DNA of 64,000 nucleotides from JBGCEZ01 sp045106735 (GTDB taxonomy: Bacteria > Planctomycetota > Phycisphaerae > Phycisphaerales > SM1A02), in NCBI GenBank assembly GCA_045106735.1, contig JBGCEZ010000013.1, positions 1 to 64,000 of the forward strand, read 5' to 3'. A program made the translations under genes and the position numbers. Positions 17,767 through 26,065 of this stretch are shown here, piece after piece. The notes under the pieces are model-generated. The model saw nothing but the letters and a program-made list of their open reading frames with translations. It had not been told where the DNA came from and searched no databases. The stretch's first letter is position 1; each line of letters starts with the position of its first letter.

Positions 17767-18453
17767 CCCATCCCACCCGGCGGCGATCGGTTCGCGCCGC
17801 TCCCACGCGTCATACAGATCCCACAGCACCTGGCGCAGATCGCCGCGTCGGGCGGACAGTCTTGCCTGGAGGAACGCATCGGCCGGCATCTCGGCGCCGG
17901 TGCCGGCGAGCAGCGTGCCGACGATCGCGCGGAGCAGATCCAGGTCGACGTTGCGGTGGGCGAGGCAACGACCGCGTCCCCGTCGGTGGGCCGTGCCGAT
18001 GACGACGACCCCCGCCCGCCTCGCCCGCTGCCGCAATCGCCACCAACGGACGCCGTTCATGCGTTCGGCGGCGTCGACCAGCAGGATGTCGACGTCGGAC
18101 CAGGCCGGAAGCGGCTCGGCCGCTCGCCACAGCGGCTCGGCTCGCCACCAGGCGGACCGAAGTCCGCGTTGGCAAGCCTCCGCCTGCACATGACGGAGCA
18201 AGGTCGTCTTCCCGGTGCCGTGCGCCCCGAGCAAGACGCCGCCGCGCCCCCGGTGCATGGCGGCGGTCAGCACGTCGGCCGCGCTGGGGTCGCACTGGGC
18301 GGATGAACGTTCGTCTCGTTGCGGGTCGGCTCCGGCCGCCCGTTGGACCCACGCGATCTGGCCCGGCGCGACACGCTCGGTCTCGAACGGGTTCGATGTT
18401 CGCCCGCGGCCGCGCCGAATCGGCGACGGGTCAGACGACGTCGATGGGAACAT
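17443..18453 (-). CDS. P-loop ATPase of unknown function
   Basis: 336 residues. Walker A GAHGTGKTT (76-84), Walker B VDILLVDAAE (121-130) and a sensor-like VVIGTAHR (150-157) mark an AAA-type ATPase. The N-terminus has NPFETERVAPGQIAWV, a short motif I associate with planctomycete ATPases that load DNA or membrane partners, but no role is established. Residues after about 229 run antisense to the DUF72 gene and look non-conserved; the family part probably ends near 230. The start at 18453 overlaps the upstream gene by 23 bp, so translation is likely coupled. Operon with the two following genes. Confidence 0.75.
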   Translation of the reverse strand: MFPSTSSDPSPIRRGRGRTSNPFETERVAPGQIAWVQRAAGADPQRDERSSAQCDPSAADVLTAAMHRGRGGVLLGAHGTGKTTLLRHVQAEACQRGLRSAWWRAEPLWRAAEPLPAWSDVDILLVDAAERMNGVRWWRLRQRARRAGVVVIGTAHRRGRGRCLAHRNVDLDLLRAIVGTLLAGTGAEMPADAFLQARLSARRGDLRQVLWDLYDAWERREPIAAGWDGSIGGATVAVDVIGGRAFGRDSGVAPGNARQLGRQASEGARRGSLGLVVGNDHDLLAAGDGGAAQGGDGPARRHVRGDHAIEGTEDFPRVLVAETRAEHPPADDVVRG

Positions 18454-18829
18454 CGTGCCACCAATCGCGAGCGAACGGACGGTCGAATCGCACGCGAAGC
18501 TGCCATTCGACCTTGATGAGATTTCCGTGGTACGTCAGCGGTGCGACGGGCAGCGGAACGTCGAACGGGACGACGTGTTCGCCCGTCACCGCCGGACCGT
18601 CGACCAAGACGACGTCGTGGGCGACGTCCTTGTCCGTGTCCCCGCGCCCGCGGGTTCGCCACTCGGCCACCAGGCGGATCGCTCGCACCTTCACCGAATT
18701 CTGCATCTGCATGAAGACGGTGCCGGACAGTCGATCCCCGGCGGCCACGACAATGGGACGCCCGGTCGCTTCGCTGGTGGCCGCCGCACGGCCGTCAAAT
18801 TCGACCCGTAGGTTGACGTTCTCGTTCAT
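18431..18829 (-). CDS. Arrestin-like or beta-sandwich protein of unknown function
   Basis: 132 residues, no signal peptide. The sequence alternates short beta strands (VNLRVEFDGR, VRAIRLVAEWRTRGRG, LIKVEWQLRVRFD), and the pattern of ligand-like asides such as PIVVAAGDRLSGTVFM resembles the N-terminal arrestin/SpoOM-type sandwich. I do not recognise the exact family. It starts inside the preceding gene (ATGA overlap at 18826-18829) and ends inside the ATPase gene, so all three act in one transcript. The similar strand pattern in the larger upstream gene suggests the two proteins are related or form a pair. Confidence 0.75.
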   Translation of the reverse strand: MNENVNLRVEFDGRAAATSEATGRPIVVAAGDRLSGTVFMQMQNSVKVRAIRLVAEWRTRGRGDTDKDVAHDVVLVDGPAVTGEHVVPFDVPLPVAPLTYHGNLIKVEWQLRVRFDRPFARDWWHDVPIDVV

Positions 18830-19533
18830 CGCCCGGCTCCCTCAGGTGCGTCCCCGGCCACGAGCAAGAGTTGGGCGGCGGCCAGTGGCAAGACGTCGAA
18901 GGCGTGCTTGGACGTTCCCCGCAAGCTGCCGCTGAACTCGCGCACCACCTTGAGCTCCCAGCGGACTTGGTTCCGCGGCGCGTGGAAACTGTGCATCGCA
19001 TCGGCAGGAATCGAGCAGACGCCGGGAATTGGCGTGCCCACCAGTTCGCCGGCGGACGGCGGTGCGGTCAATTCGCAGGGCGCTTCGTAGACGGTTTCCT
19101 GAACCGTGACCGAATTGGTGCCCTGCTGGTACGTGGCGCGTTCAACCGACACCACGTTGACTTCGATCGAACGCAGGCGCACCGGCCTTGTGTGATGAAT
19201 GGTGAACGCCAATTCGTCGCCCGGTACGGCGGGATGGTGGTCGATCTCGATGTGGACCGGGAACCGCCAATCGCGATACTCCCCGAGCATCCGGCGGCGA
19301 GCCGGCGGAATCAGCATCGCGATCGGAACGACCACCAGGGCGAGCGCGGCGATCGCCACGCCCAGCAGCAGCAGGAGCGGGCCGAAGATCACCATCATCA
19401 GCCAGCTGCCGCGTCCGTTCCGAGGGCTCAGGCCGATGCGGTGATCCGCTCCGGTCCCCGGCCCGACGGACGGGCTCGGAAGCGGCAGCTTCGCGAGAGC
19501 GGGAGACGGCGGATAGGCCTTGGATCGGGACAT
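18826..19533 (-). CDS. Membrane protein with C-terminal beta-sandwich domain
   Basis: 235 residues. A disordered Pro/Ser-rich N-terminus (1-40) leads to two adjoining membrane helices (about 43-75; LLLLLGVAIAALALVVVPIA). The rest is an arrestin-like beta-sandwich with DWRFPVHIEIDHHPAVPGDE and IPADAMHSFHAPRNQVRWEL, the last phrase similar to arrestin-type domains that end in a Trp-Glu-Leu strand. It may sense or scaffold at the membrane, with the soluble paralogue and ATPase downstream as partners (inference). The start at 19533 has GGAG 5 nt upstream; an upstream start would add an unlikely basic stretch. Confidence 0.78.
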   Translation of the reverse strand: MSRSKAYPPSPALAKLPLPSPSVGPGTGADHRIGLSPRNGRGSWLMMVIFGPLLLLLGVAIAALALVVVPIAMLIPPARRRMLGEYRDWRFPVHIEIDHHPAVPGDELAFTIHHTRPVRLRSIEVNVVSVERATYQQGTNSVTVQETVYEAPCELTAPPSAGELVGTPIPGVCSIPADAMHSFHAPRNQVRWELKVVREFSGSLRGTSKHAFDVLPLAAAQLLLVAGDAPEGAGR

Positions 19534-20133
19534 GGGAACTCCGGGTGGGATCGATGTGGGCACCATCGGCTTGGCGGGGCAGCCGGCGTTGAGGATGGCG
19601 AGATCGGACCGGATCGTCCACCGACGGGGCAGATCGAGGCCGGCCATGGAATGCCAGATCGGGTCAGCGGGGTCTCTGGGGTTCGCAGGGTCGCCGGCGG
19701 GTGCCCGGAGGCGCGAGCCGGTCGGCGTTCAGCCGCCGGCGGGCCGCCGGGAGAACGTTCCTGGTGGCGGAAGGACCTCTTGTTGCCCGCCGGTCGGCAT
19801 TCTCGCCGCGTCCAACGTCCGCCGGAGAACGACCGGCGCGGCCGTCCGGTGGGCGTCGGGTGGCCACCTGCCGGCCACCTGGCGGCCCCTTGAAGGCCCC
19901 CTGAAGGCCGCTCTGGGCCGCCCGGCGGCGTCGGAGTCACGCTCCCATGGCTGGGGCAAGCTCTTGCCCGCCCCGGCGTTCTGCTCGCCCATTCGGGCTT
20001 GCCGCGGCCTCCCCCGCGGCCAGCGGCCCAGTTGGTCCGATACACTTCTTCCCCGACCCGTCCTCGGGGCAGGACGGTCCGGGCGACTCGCCCCCACCCG
20101 ATCCGCCCCACATCCAGACACGGAATCCAGTCC
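19534..20133. other. 600-bp divergent intergenic region
   Basis: Separates the minus-strand membrane protein from the plus-strand isomerase. I see no convincing gene on either strand; open frames here have skewed Arg/Pro/Gly content. It holds short direct repeats (GGCCACCTG at 19862 and 19873; TGAAGGCC at 19891 and 19902) and a hairpin with 7-bp arms at 20001-20020 (GCCGCGG and its complement). Promoters for both neighbours must lie here, but none is clear. Confidence 0.6.
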
Positions 20134-21288
20134 ATGTTGCGATCCATTCCCCGTCCGAGTCATCTCGGCCTTCGCCGCACTGCGGCCTGCCTCGTCACCG
20201 CCGCTGCCTGCACGCTCTCGGGCGTCGCGGTCGCCCAGACCGGCACCGTGGCGGCCAAGCCCGCGGTTCAGGCCGACGTCATGGCCGGGCTCAAGTTCGT
20301 CCGCCTCACGACCAACCAGGGCCAGATCCACCTGCTGCTGGATGAGATGGCCGCCCCCCTGTCCGTGGCCAACTTCCTCAAGTACGTCGACGACGACCAC
20401 TACGACGGCACGGTCTTCCACCGCGTCATGCAGGACTTCATGATCCAGGGCGGCGGATTCGCCCCCGAAGGCGATCAGCTTGTCCAGAAGCAGACCCGTG
20501 ACGGCGTGCTCAACGAGTACAAGAACGGCCTGAGCAACATGGACCTGACCGTGGCCATGGCTCGCCTCGGCCGCCAGCCCCACTCGGGCACCGCGCAGTT
20601 CTTCATCAACGTGAAGGACAACCCGTTCTTGGACCAGCCCCGCGACGGCGCGGGCTACGCCGTCTTCGGCATCGTGGTTGATGGCGTCGAGACGGTCCAG
20701 AAGATTCGTCAGACGCCGGTCGGCATGGGCCAGCTCGGTGGTCGCTCGGCTGAGAACGTGCCGGACTCGCCGATGGTCATCACGTCGGCCGAACGCATGA
20801 AAACGTCCGACCTGTCCGAGACGGCCAAGACGGCCGCGGCCAAGTGGGTCGAGACCAACGATGAAAAGCGCAAGAAGGCCGCCGCGCTGCAGGCCAAGTA
20901 CGACGCCGGCGTGGCCGCCCTGGCCGCCGACGGCACGACCCACGCCAGCGGACTCCGCACCCTGGTGACCGAGGACGGCGAAGGCGAGATCATGCCCCTC
21001 GGCTCTCGCGCCACGGTGCAGTACACCGGTTGGATGGCTCCCGGCTGGCTCTTTGACAGCTCCGTCGGCCAGCCCACCGGCGACACCTACACCGCCGTCA
21101 TCCAGGCCGGCGGGCTGATCGACGGCTGGATCGAGGGCATCCCGATGATGAAGAAGGGTGAGACCCGCTGGCTTGAGATCCCCCCGAGCTTGGCCTACGG
21201 CCCGAGCGGCCGCGCCCCGATCATCCCGCCGAACGCCACCTTGATCTTCGAGGTCAAGCTGGTGGACTTCACGCCCCCGGGCGGCTGA
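20134..21288 (+). CDS. Secreted dual-domain peptidyl-prolyl isomerase (cyclophilin plus FKBP)
   Basis: 384 residues. A signal peptide (about 1-34, ending VAVAQ) sends it across the inner membrane. Residues about 52-220 are a cyclophilin: FHRV with the active Arg near 97, FMIQGGGF, and SGTAQFFINV (151-160). Residues about 275-380 are an FKBP domain: VQYTGW (295-300), FDSS (307-310), LIDGWIEGIPMMKKGE, AYG (354-356) and IFEVKLVDF. Both isomerase families are therefore fused in one chain, for folding of exported proteins. A Lys/Ala/Glu-rich helix (225-262) links them. The start at 20134 gives a normal signal peptide. Confidence 0.93.
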   Translation: MLRSIPRPSHLGLRRTAACLVTAAACTLSGVAVAQTGTVAAKPAVQADVMAGLKFVRLTTNQGQIHLLLDEMAAPLSVANFLKYVDDDHYDGTVFHRVMQDFMIQGGGFAPEGDQLVQKQTRDGVLNEYKNGLSNMDLTVAMARLGRQPHSGTAQFFINVKDNPFLDQPRDGAGYAVFGIVVDGVETVQKIRQTPVGMGQLGGRSAENVPDSPMVITSAERMKTSDLSETAKTAAAKWVETNDEKRKKAAALQAKYDAGVAALAADGTTHASGLRTLVTEDGEGEIMPLGSRATVQYTGWMAPGWLFDSSVGQPTGDTYTAVIQAGGLIDGWIEGIPMMKKGETRWLEIPPSLAYGPSGRAPIIPPNATLIFEVKLVDFTPPGG

Positions 21289-21338
21289 ACGCGCCAACAT
21301 GATCGAAGCTGGCCGGTGACGGCCGGTCCATGAACGAC

Positions 21339-21373
21339 GAATCGCCGCGCTCCCCCCGGGAACGCGGCGATTC
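21339..21373. terminator. Bidirectional terminator between convergent genes
   Basis: Perfect 11-bp inverted repeat (GAATCGCCGCG at 21339-21349, CGCGGCGATTC at 21363-21373) with a 13-nt loop, placed midway between the ends of the isomerase gene (plus) and the chemoreceptor gene (minus). It lacks long T-runs on either side. Confidence 0.65.
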
Positions 21374-21422
21374 ATCAATTGGTCTCGAGGTTGCCCCCGA
21401 GCCCCGGAGTCACCTCCGGGCG

Positions 21423-23702
21423 TCAGACGTTGAAGCGTCCGGCGATCTCTCGCAGCTGGGCCGCATCGGTCGCCAGGGCGTCGGCCGCACTGACCACCTC
21501 ATCCGTCTGGCCCATCGTGGCCGAAACCGCGTTGGACACCGACTGGATGTTGCTGCTCACGTCGGTGCAGACGCGGGCCTGCTCCTCGGCCGCTCCCACC
21601 ATCGAGTGCAGCGATTCGCGGACGCGGGCCGTGCGCTCCATGATGCCGCGCAGCTCCTGCTCGGTCTTGCCCGCGAGCTCGACGCCGTTCTCGACCGCCC
21701 GCGATCCGTCCTGCATGCCGCGGATCGCTTCCCCGGTGTGCTGACGAATCTCGTTGATCGACTGGGCGATCTCGGCCGTGGACGCGGTCGTCCGGTCGGC
21801 GAGCTGACGCACTTCGTCGGCCACCACGGCGAAACCGCGGCCGTGTTCGCCGGCCCGGGCCGCCTCGATCGTGGCGTTCAAGGCGAGCAGGTTGGTCTGC
21901 TCGGCGATGTCGTCGATCACCGCGGTGATCTGACCGATCTCGGCGCCCTTGGATTCGAGGGTGCGAACCTTCTCGCTGCCCTCTTGGACCGCACACTCGA
22001 CCGAGCGGATGCCCTGGATGGTCTCGTCGGCGGTGTGGATGCCACTCTCGCACGCCCGGTCCGTTTCCTCGGCCGCTCCGGCTGCATCGCGGCACTGATC
22101 GGCCACGCCGGCGGCGGTCACCGAGAGCTCTTCCAGGGCCGCGGCGATGGCCGAGACATCCTGGTTCTGCGTTCGCGTGCCGTCGGCGATCTGGTGGGCG
22201 ATCGACGAGAACTGTTGGCTCGAACTGGCGATCCGGTCCGACGCTCCGACGATCTCCTGGACCATGCCGACCAGGCTGTCCATGAAGCGGTTGACGGCCC
22301 CGGCCAAGCAACCGAACTCGTCCTGGCGTTCCGCGTCCAGTCGCGTGGACAGATCCGCGTTTTCACCACCGAGGGCGTCGATGACGCCGGTGATCTGGGT
22401 GACGGGCTCGACGAACGTCTGGGCGACGCGGCGAGCGACAAAGAGGAGCGTCGCCATCACGCCGAGGCCGACGAGACCGATCATCCCGGCGAGGATGTAC
22501 GAACCCGTCATCATCTCGGTGACGCCGCGTTCGGCCCGGACCACCATGTCAAAGCCTTCCGCTTCGATCGGCGCCTCGGAAACGAAGACGGGAAGTCCGG
22601 CCGGGTTGACCGTGTGATACGTCAGCGGCTCGTTCGTGGCCCGAACTTCGTACGTGAACTCGTCCGAGAGCAGGACCGACTCGCCCTCGGGGGCAAATCG
22701 CGAGTTGGAGCGCGGGCGGCCATCGCGGCCGATGAGCATCGTCTGGCCGGTCTCGCCCATGCCTTCAGCCTTCAGCATGACGTCGTTGATGACGTCAACG
22801 GGCATCTGGAAAACCAGGACGCCGGCGAGCGTGTCACCGTCGTAGACCGGGGATCCGGTGAAACTGGCCGGCGCGCCGTAGCTCGGGGTATACGGATCAA
22901 AGTCGCGGGTCACCGACGTGCCCGGGCTGGCGTTCAGGGCGCCGCGGAAGACTTCGGCGAAGTTCGAATCGCGGTAGGCGCCGGAGACCATGTTGGTCGC
23001 GTAGTCGGCTTCCTTGAAGACCGAGTAGACAATCGTGCCTTCGGTATCGAGCAGGAAGATGTCGTAGTAGCCGAACTCTTCGAGGAACGACTTGAACATC
23101 GGGTGGAACGCCGCGTGCACACGGTCATAGGTCGTGTCGTGCCGCGACGCCATCAGATCGAGCTTGCTGCCAACGGGTTTCGGGCTGTCCGAAATGTACA
23201 TCCACTGGGCCAGCTTGGCGGAGTCCATTGATGGCATCCACACGGAGGGACCACGATCGGTGATTCCGGCCTCGCGCAAGCGTGGGCCGTACTCTTCCCG
23301 GTAGAAGCCGCTGAGGCTCGACTCCACCGACGAACCCTCGACCGATTCGAGTTCGGCCGGAAGGGCGTCGAATGCTTGATCGAATGCCACCATGGCGTCA
23401 ACCGTGGCCAGATTCTCCGCACTCGTCTTGATCTGCTGCTGGATCTTGTGGAACTCGCCCTCGATGTGGGCGGCCCGGGCATCGGCCACGGCTTCGAGGG
23501 CTTGATCCTCGATGTGTTCGATCGTCGAAAGACCGCGTTCGATGGCCAGGAAGCCCACCACGAACGTGATTGAGAACCCGATGGCCAGCAACGTCGTGGT
23601 GAGCTGACGTTCGATCGTCATGCTCTCCCGTCGGTCCCAGACCAGCTTCCCGACAACCAGGCCGACGGCCAGGATTGCGGCACCAATGAAGTAGATCGTC
23701 AT
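21423..23702 (-). CDS. Methyl-accepting chemotaxis protein with CACHE sensor
   Basis: 759 residues. Two N-terminal helices (about 3-22 and 38-56), a periplasmic dCACHE-like domain (about 60-395; Tyr/Asp-rich ligand segments such as YYDIFLLDTEGTIVYSVF), a third helix (398-422), a HAMP linker (about 423-475) and a cytoplasmic signalling domain. The hairpin tip EQTNLLALNATIEAARAGE near 600 is the canonical CheA/CheW contact. The extra N-terminal helix is unusual. Starts at 23702 or 23711 are both possible; GAGGA lies upstream. No other chemotaxis gene is in the window, so it must work with cheA/cheW elsewhere. No C-terminal CheR-binding pentapeptide is seen. Confidence 0.92.
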   Translation of the reverse strand: MTIYFIGAAILAVGLVVGKLVWDRRESMTIERQLTTTLLAIGFSITFVVGFLAIERGLSTIEHIEDQALEAVADARAAHIEGEFHKIQQQIKTSAENLATVDAMVAFDQAFDALPAELESVEGSSVESSLSGFYREEYGPRLREAGITDRGPSVWMPSMDSAKLAQWMYISDSPKPVGSKLDLMASRHDTTYDRVHAAFHPMFKSFLEEFGYYDIFLLDTEGTIVYSVFKEADYATNMVSGAYRDSNFAEVFRGALNASPGTSVTRDFDPYTPSYGAPASFTGSPVYDGDTLAGVLVFQMPVDVINDVMLKAEGMGETGQTMLIGRDGRPRSNSRFAPEGESVLLSDEFTYEVRATNEPLTYHTVNPAGLPVFVSEAPIEAEGFDMVVRAERGVTEMMTGSYILAGMIGLVGLGVMATLLFVARRVAQTFVEPVTQITGVIDALGGENADLSTRLDAERQDEFGCLAGAVNRFMDSLVGMVQEIVGASDRIASSSQQFSSIAHQIADGTRTQNQDVSAIAAALEELSVTAAGVADQCRDAAGAAEETDRACESGIHTADETIQGIRSVECAVQEGSEKVRTLESKGAEIGQITAVIDDIAEQTNLLALNATIEAARAGEHGRGFAVVADEVRQLADRTTASTAEIAQSINEIRQHTGEAIRGMQDGSRAVENGVELAGKTEQELRGIMERTARVRESLHSMVGAAEEQARVCTDVSSNIQSVSNAVSATMGQTDEVVSAADALATDAAQLREIAGRFNV

Positions 23703-24288
23703 CCGTCCCATTCCTCTTCGACGCGCCCGCCCGCCCCGAAACGGGTCAAGCTGCTGGTCGTACACCACCCCCGCCCGAAGCGATCCCCCGCGACCGTCGC
23801 GGGTTCGAACGCCCCAGAGCGAGACTCTTCTTGGTGTCGGCACGTTGGCCGGCGTGGTACAGGTTGGAACATGAAGCCGAAGCGATCCGGGCCGTCTGCA
23901 ACGACTGCGCGATCCGAACCGCACGCGCGCCGTGCAGACTGCGCAAGAATCGCGCCCACCCGGATGACAAGAACATCCAAAGCGTTCATTACGTGTTGTG
24001 GTTTGGGCGGTCCGTCGGGGGATCGGTGGCGGCGGAGTGGAGGCTCCGCGCCGACGGCCTGACCGGTGGCCAGTCCAGATTGCTCAACGGATCACCGGCC
24101 AGATCGTCGGCCAGTCTCGATCGTTCATCGGATCGCCGGCCGGATCGTCCGCCAGTCTCGATCGTTCATCGGATCGCTGGCCAGATCGCCGGCCAGATCA
24201 GCGGCCAGTCCGGGCCGCCATCCGGACCACCGTCCGGACTGACGGGCGATTCACGATTCCGCCGAGCAGAGACTCCGCTCGCGAGGAC
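23703..24288. other. 586-bp region between the chemoreceptor and ettA
   Basis: No convincing gene. The first 300 bp include a relatively AT-rich patch (about 23960-24010), a likely promoter zone for the chemoreceptor. The rest is dominated by the 41-bp tandem repeat described separately and by degenerate GGCCAGATC and TCCGGAC elements. Confidence 0.6.
24069..24191. repeat. Three tandem 41-bp repeats
   Basis: Units start at GCCAGTC at 24069, 24110 and 24151. Units two and three share 27 identical bases from their start; unit one is diverged. Degenerate fragments of the unit continue to about 24210. Intergenic, downstream of ettA and upstream of the chemoreceptor. Confidence 0.8.
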
Positions 24289-25974
24289 TCACCCGCGCGT
24301 GAGCTTTCGGTACTGGATGCGCTTGGGTTGGCCGGCGGCTTCCCCGAGTCGTTCGCGTCGGTCTGCTTCGTACGCGGCATGGTTGCCGGGGAACCATCGG
24401 ACGTTGCTGTCACCTTCGAACGCAAGAATATGGGTCGCAATGCGATCGAGGAACCAGCGATCGTGGCTGATCACGATGGCGCATCCGGCGAACTCAAGCA
24501 AGGCGTCTTCGAGTGCACGCAGTGTGTTCACATCCAGGTCATTGGACGGTTCATCCAAGAGAATGACGTTGGCCCCGCTGGTCAGCATGCGGGCCAGGTG
24601 CACGCGATTCTGCTCGCCACCGGAGAGTTCGCTGACCTTCTTCTGTTGGTCGCCGCCGGTGAATCCGAACCGGGCCACGTAGGCCCGAGAGTTCATCTTG
24701 AAGTTGCCGAGCCGAATCTCATCGGCCCCATCGCTGATCGACTCCCAAACGGTGATTCCGTCCTCCAGCGTCGATCGGCTTTGGTCAACGTGGGCCAGCT
24801 TGACCGTGTCGCCGACCGAGAACGTGCCGCCGTCGGCCGTTTCGTCGCCGGTGATCATCCGGAAGAGCGTCGTCTTGCCCGCCCCGTTCGGGCCGACGAT
24901 GCCGACGATCGATCCCTGGGGGACGCGGAAAGACAGGTCGTCCATCAGCAGCTTTTCGCCGTAGGCCTTGTTGAGTCCTTCGGCTTCGATCACCTTGCCG
25001 CCGAGACGCGGTCCGGCGGGGATGAAGATTTCGACGTCGCGGGCCCGTTCGGCTGCGTCGGCCCCGAGCATGGACTCGTAGTTGGTCATCCGCGCCTTGT
25101 TCTGGGTCTGGCGATTCTTTTTGGTATTGCGGATCCAGGTGAGTTCCCGGTTCAAGGCCTTTCGCCGCTGGGACTCTTGCTTCTCGCTCTCAGCCAGTTG
25201 GACCTGCTTCTGTTCGAGCCAGCTTGAGTAATTTCCCTGCCACGGCACGCCGTGCCCGCGGTCGAGTTCCAGAATCCACTCGGTCACGGTGTCCAAGAAG
25301 TATCGGTCGTGCGTCACCAGAATGACCGTGCCCTGGTAACGCTTCAGGTGCTCTTCCAACCACTGGATTGATTCGGCGTCGAGGTGGTTCGTCGGCTCGT
25401 CGAGCAGCAGGATGTCAGGCTTGCGAAGCAGCAGCCGGCACAGGGCGACGCGGCGGCGCTCGCCGCCGGAGCAGGTGTCCAGCGTCTGGTCATCCGGGGG
25501 GCAGCGCAGCGCGTCCATGGCCATCCGGAGTTGGGAGTCGAGCTCCCAGGCGTCGGCTCGATCCAGGGCATCCTGCACCTCGCCTTGTCGTTCGAGGAGT
25601 CGCTCCATCTCCTCCGGCGTCATCTCTTCGGCGAACTTCTCGTTGATCGCATCGAACTCTTTGAGGAGGGCAACGGTTTCGGCCGCGCCTTCTTCGACGA
25701 CCTCGCGCACCGTCTTGGTCTCGTCGACGAGCGGGTCCTGCTCGAGGTAGCCGACGGTATACCCGTCGGCCAGCTGAGCCTGGCCCTCGAACGCGGTGTC
25801 CACCCCGGCCATGATGCGGAGCAGGGTCGACTTGCCGGATCCATTGAGGCCAATCACGCCGATCTTCGCCCCGTGGTAGTAGGACAGGCTGATGTCCTGA
25901 ATCACGGTGCGGGTCCCGTGCTTCTTCGAGACCTTCCACATCGAGTAGATGATCGTTGGCTGGTCAGCGGCCAT
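24289..25974 (-). CDS. ettA: Energy-dependent translational throttle protein EttA (ABC-F)
   Basis: 561 residues, matching the usual EttA length of about 555. Two ABC domains: Walker A GLNGSGKST (42-50) and GPNGAGKTT (about 350), signatures CSGGERRRV (about 165) and LSGGEQNRV (about 468), and Walker B segments LLLDEPTNHLD and ILLDEPSNDLD. The Arm/linker region between them contains the conserved NRELTWIRNTKKNRQTQNKA-type basic helix. EttA binds the ribosomal E site and gates entry into elongation according to ATP/ADP ratio. The start at 25974 has GGAG 8 nt upstream; it is divergent from the kinase-like gene with 91 bp between. Confidence 0.95.
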   Translation of the reverse strand: MAADQPTIIYSMWKVSKKHGTRTVIQDISLSYYHGAKIGVIGLNGSGKSTLLRIMAGVDTAFEGQAQLADGYTVGYLEQDPLVDETKTVREVVEEGAAETVALLKEFDAINEKFAEEMTPEEMERLLERQGEVQDALDRADAWELDSQLRMAMDALRCPPDDQTLDTCSGGERRRVALCRLLLRKPDILLLDEPTNHLDAESIQWLEEHLKRYQGTVILVTHDRYFLDTVTEWILELDRGHGVPWQGNYSSWLEQKQVQLAESEKQESQRRKALNRELTWIRNTKKNRQTQNKARMTNYESMLGADAAERARDVEIFIPAGPRLGGKVIEAEGLNKAYGEKLLMDDLSFRVPQGSIVGIVGPNGAGKTTLFRMITGDETADGGTFSVGDTVKLAHVDQSRSTLEDGITVWESISDGADEIRLGNFKMNSRAYVARFGFTGGDQQKKVSELSGGEQNRVHLARMLTSGANVILLDEPSNDLDVNTLRALEDALLEFAGCAIVISHDRWFLDRIATHILAFEGDSNVRWFPGNHAAYEADRRERLGEAAGQPKRIQYRKLTRG

Positions 25975-26065
25975 GGGCAGTGCTCCTGGAACGAAGGACA
26001 GGCTGGGTCGGCGGATCGGATCGGCGGGCCAGTGTACCGGTGCTCGGGCCGCGTACCATCTGGGC

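Noticed and set aside
19428..20147. Minus-strand open frame across the 600-bp gap at 19.5-20.1 kb
   Set aside because: Pro/Arg/Gly-rich, overlaps the signal peptide of the isomerase on the other strand and the membrane-protein start; no ribosome site or recognisable motif.
24069..24191. Possible CRISPR array
   Set aside because: Units are directly adjacent with no unique spacers; it is a plain tandem repeat.
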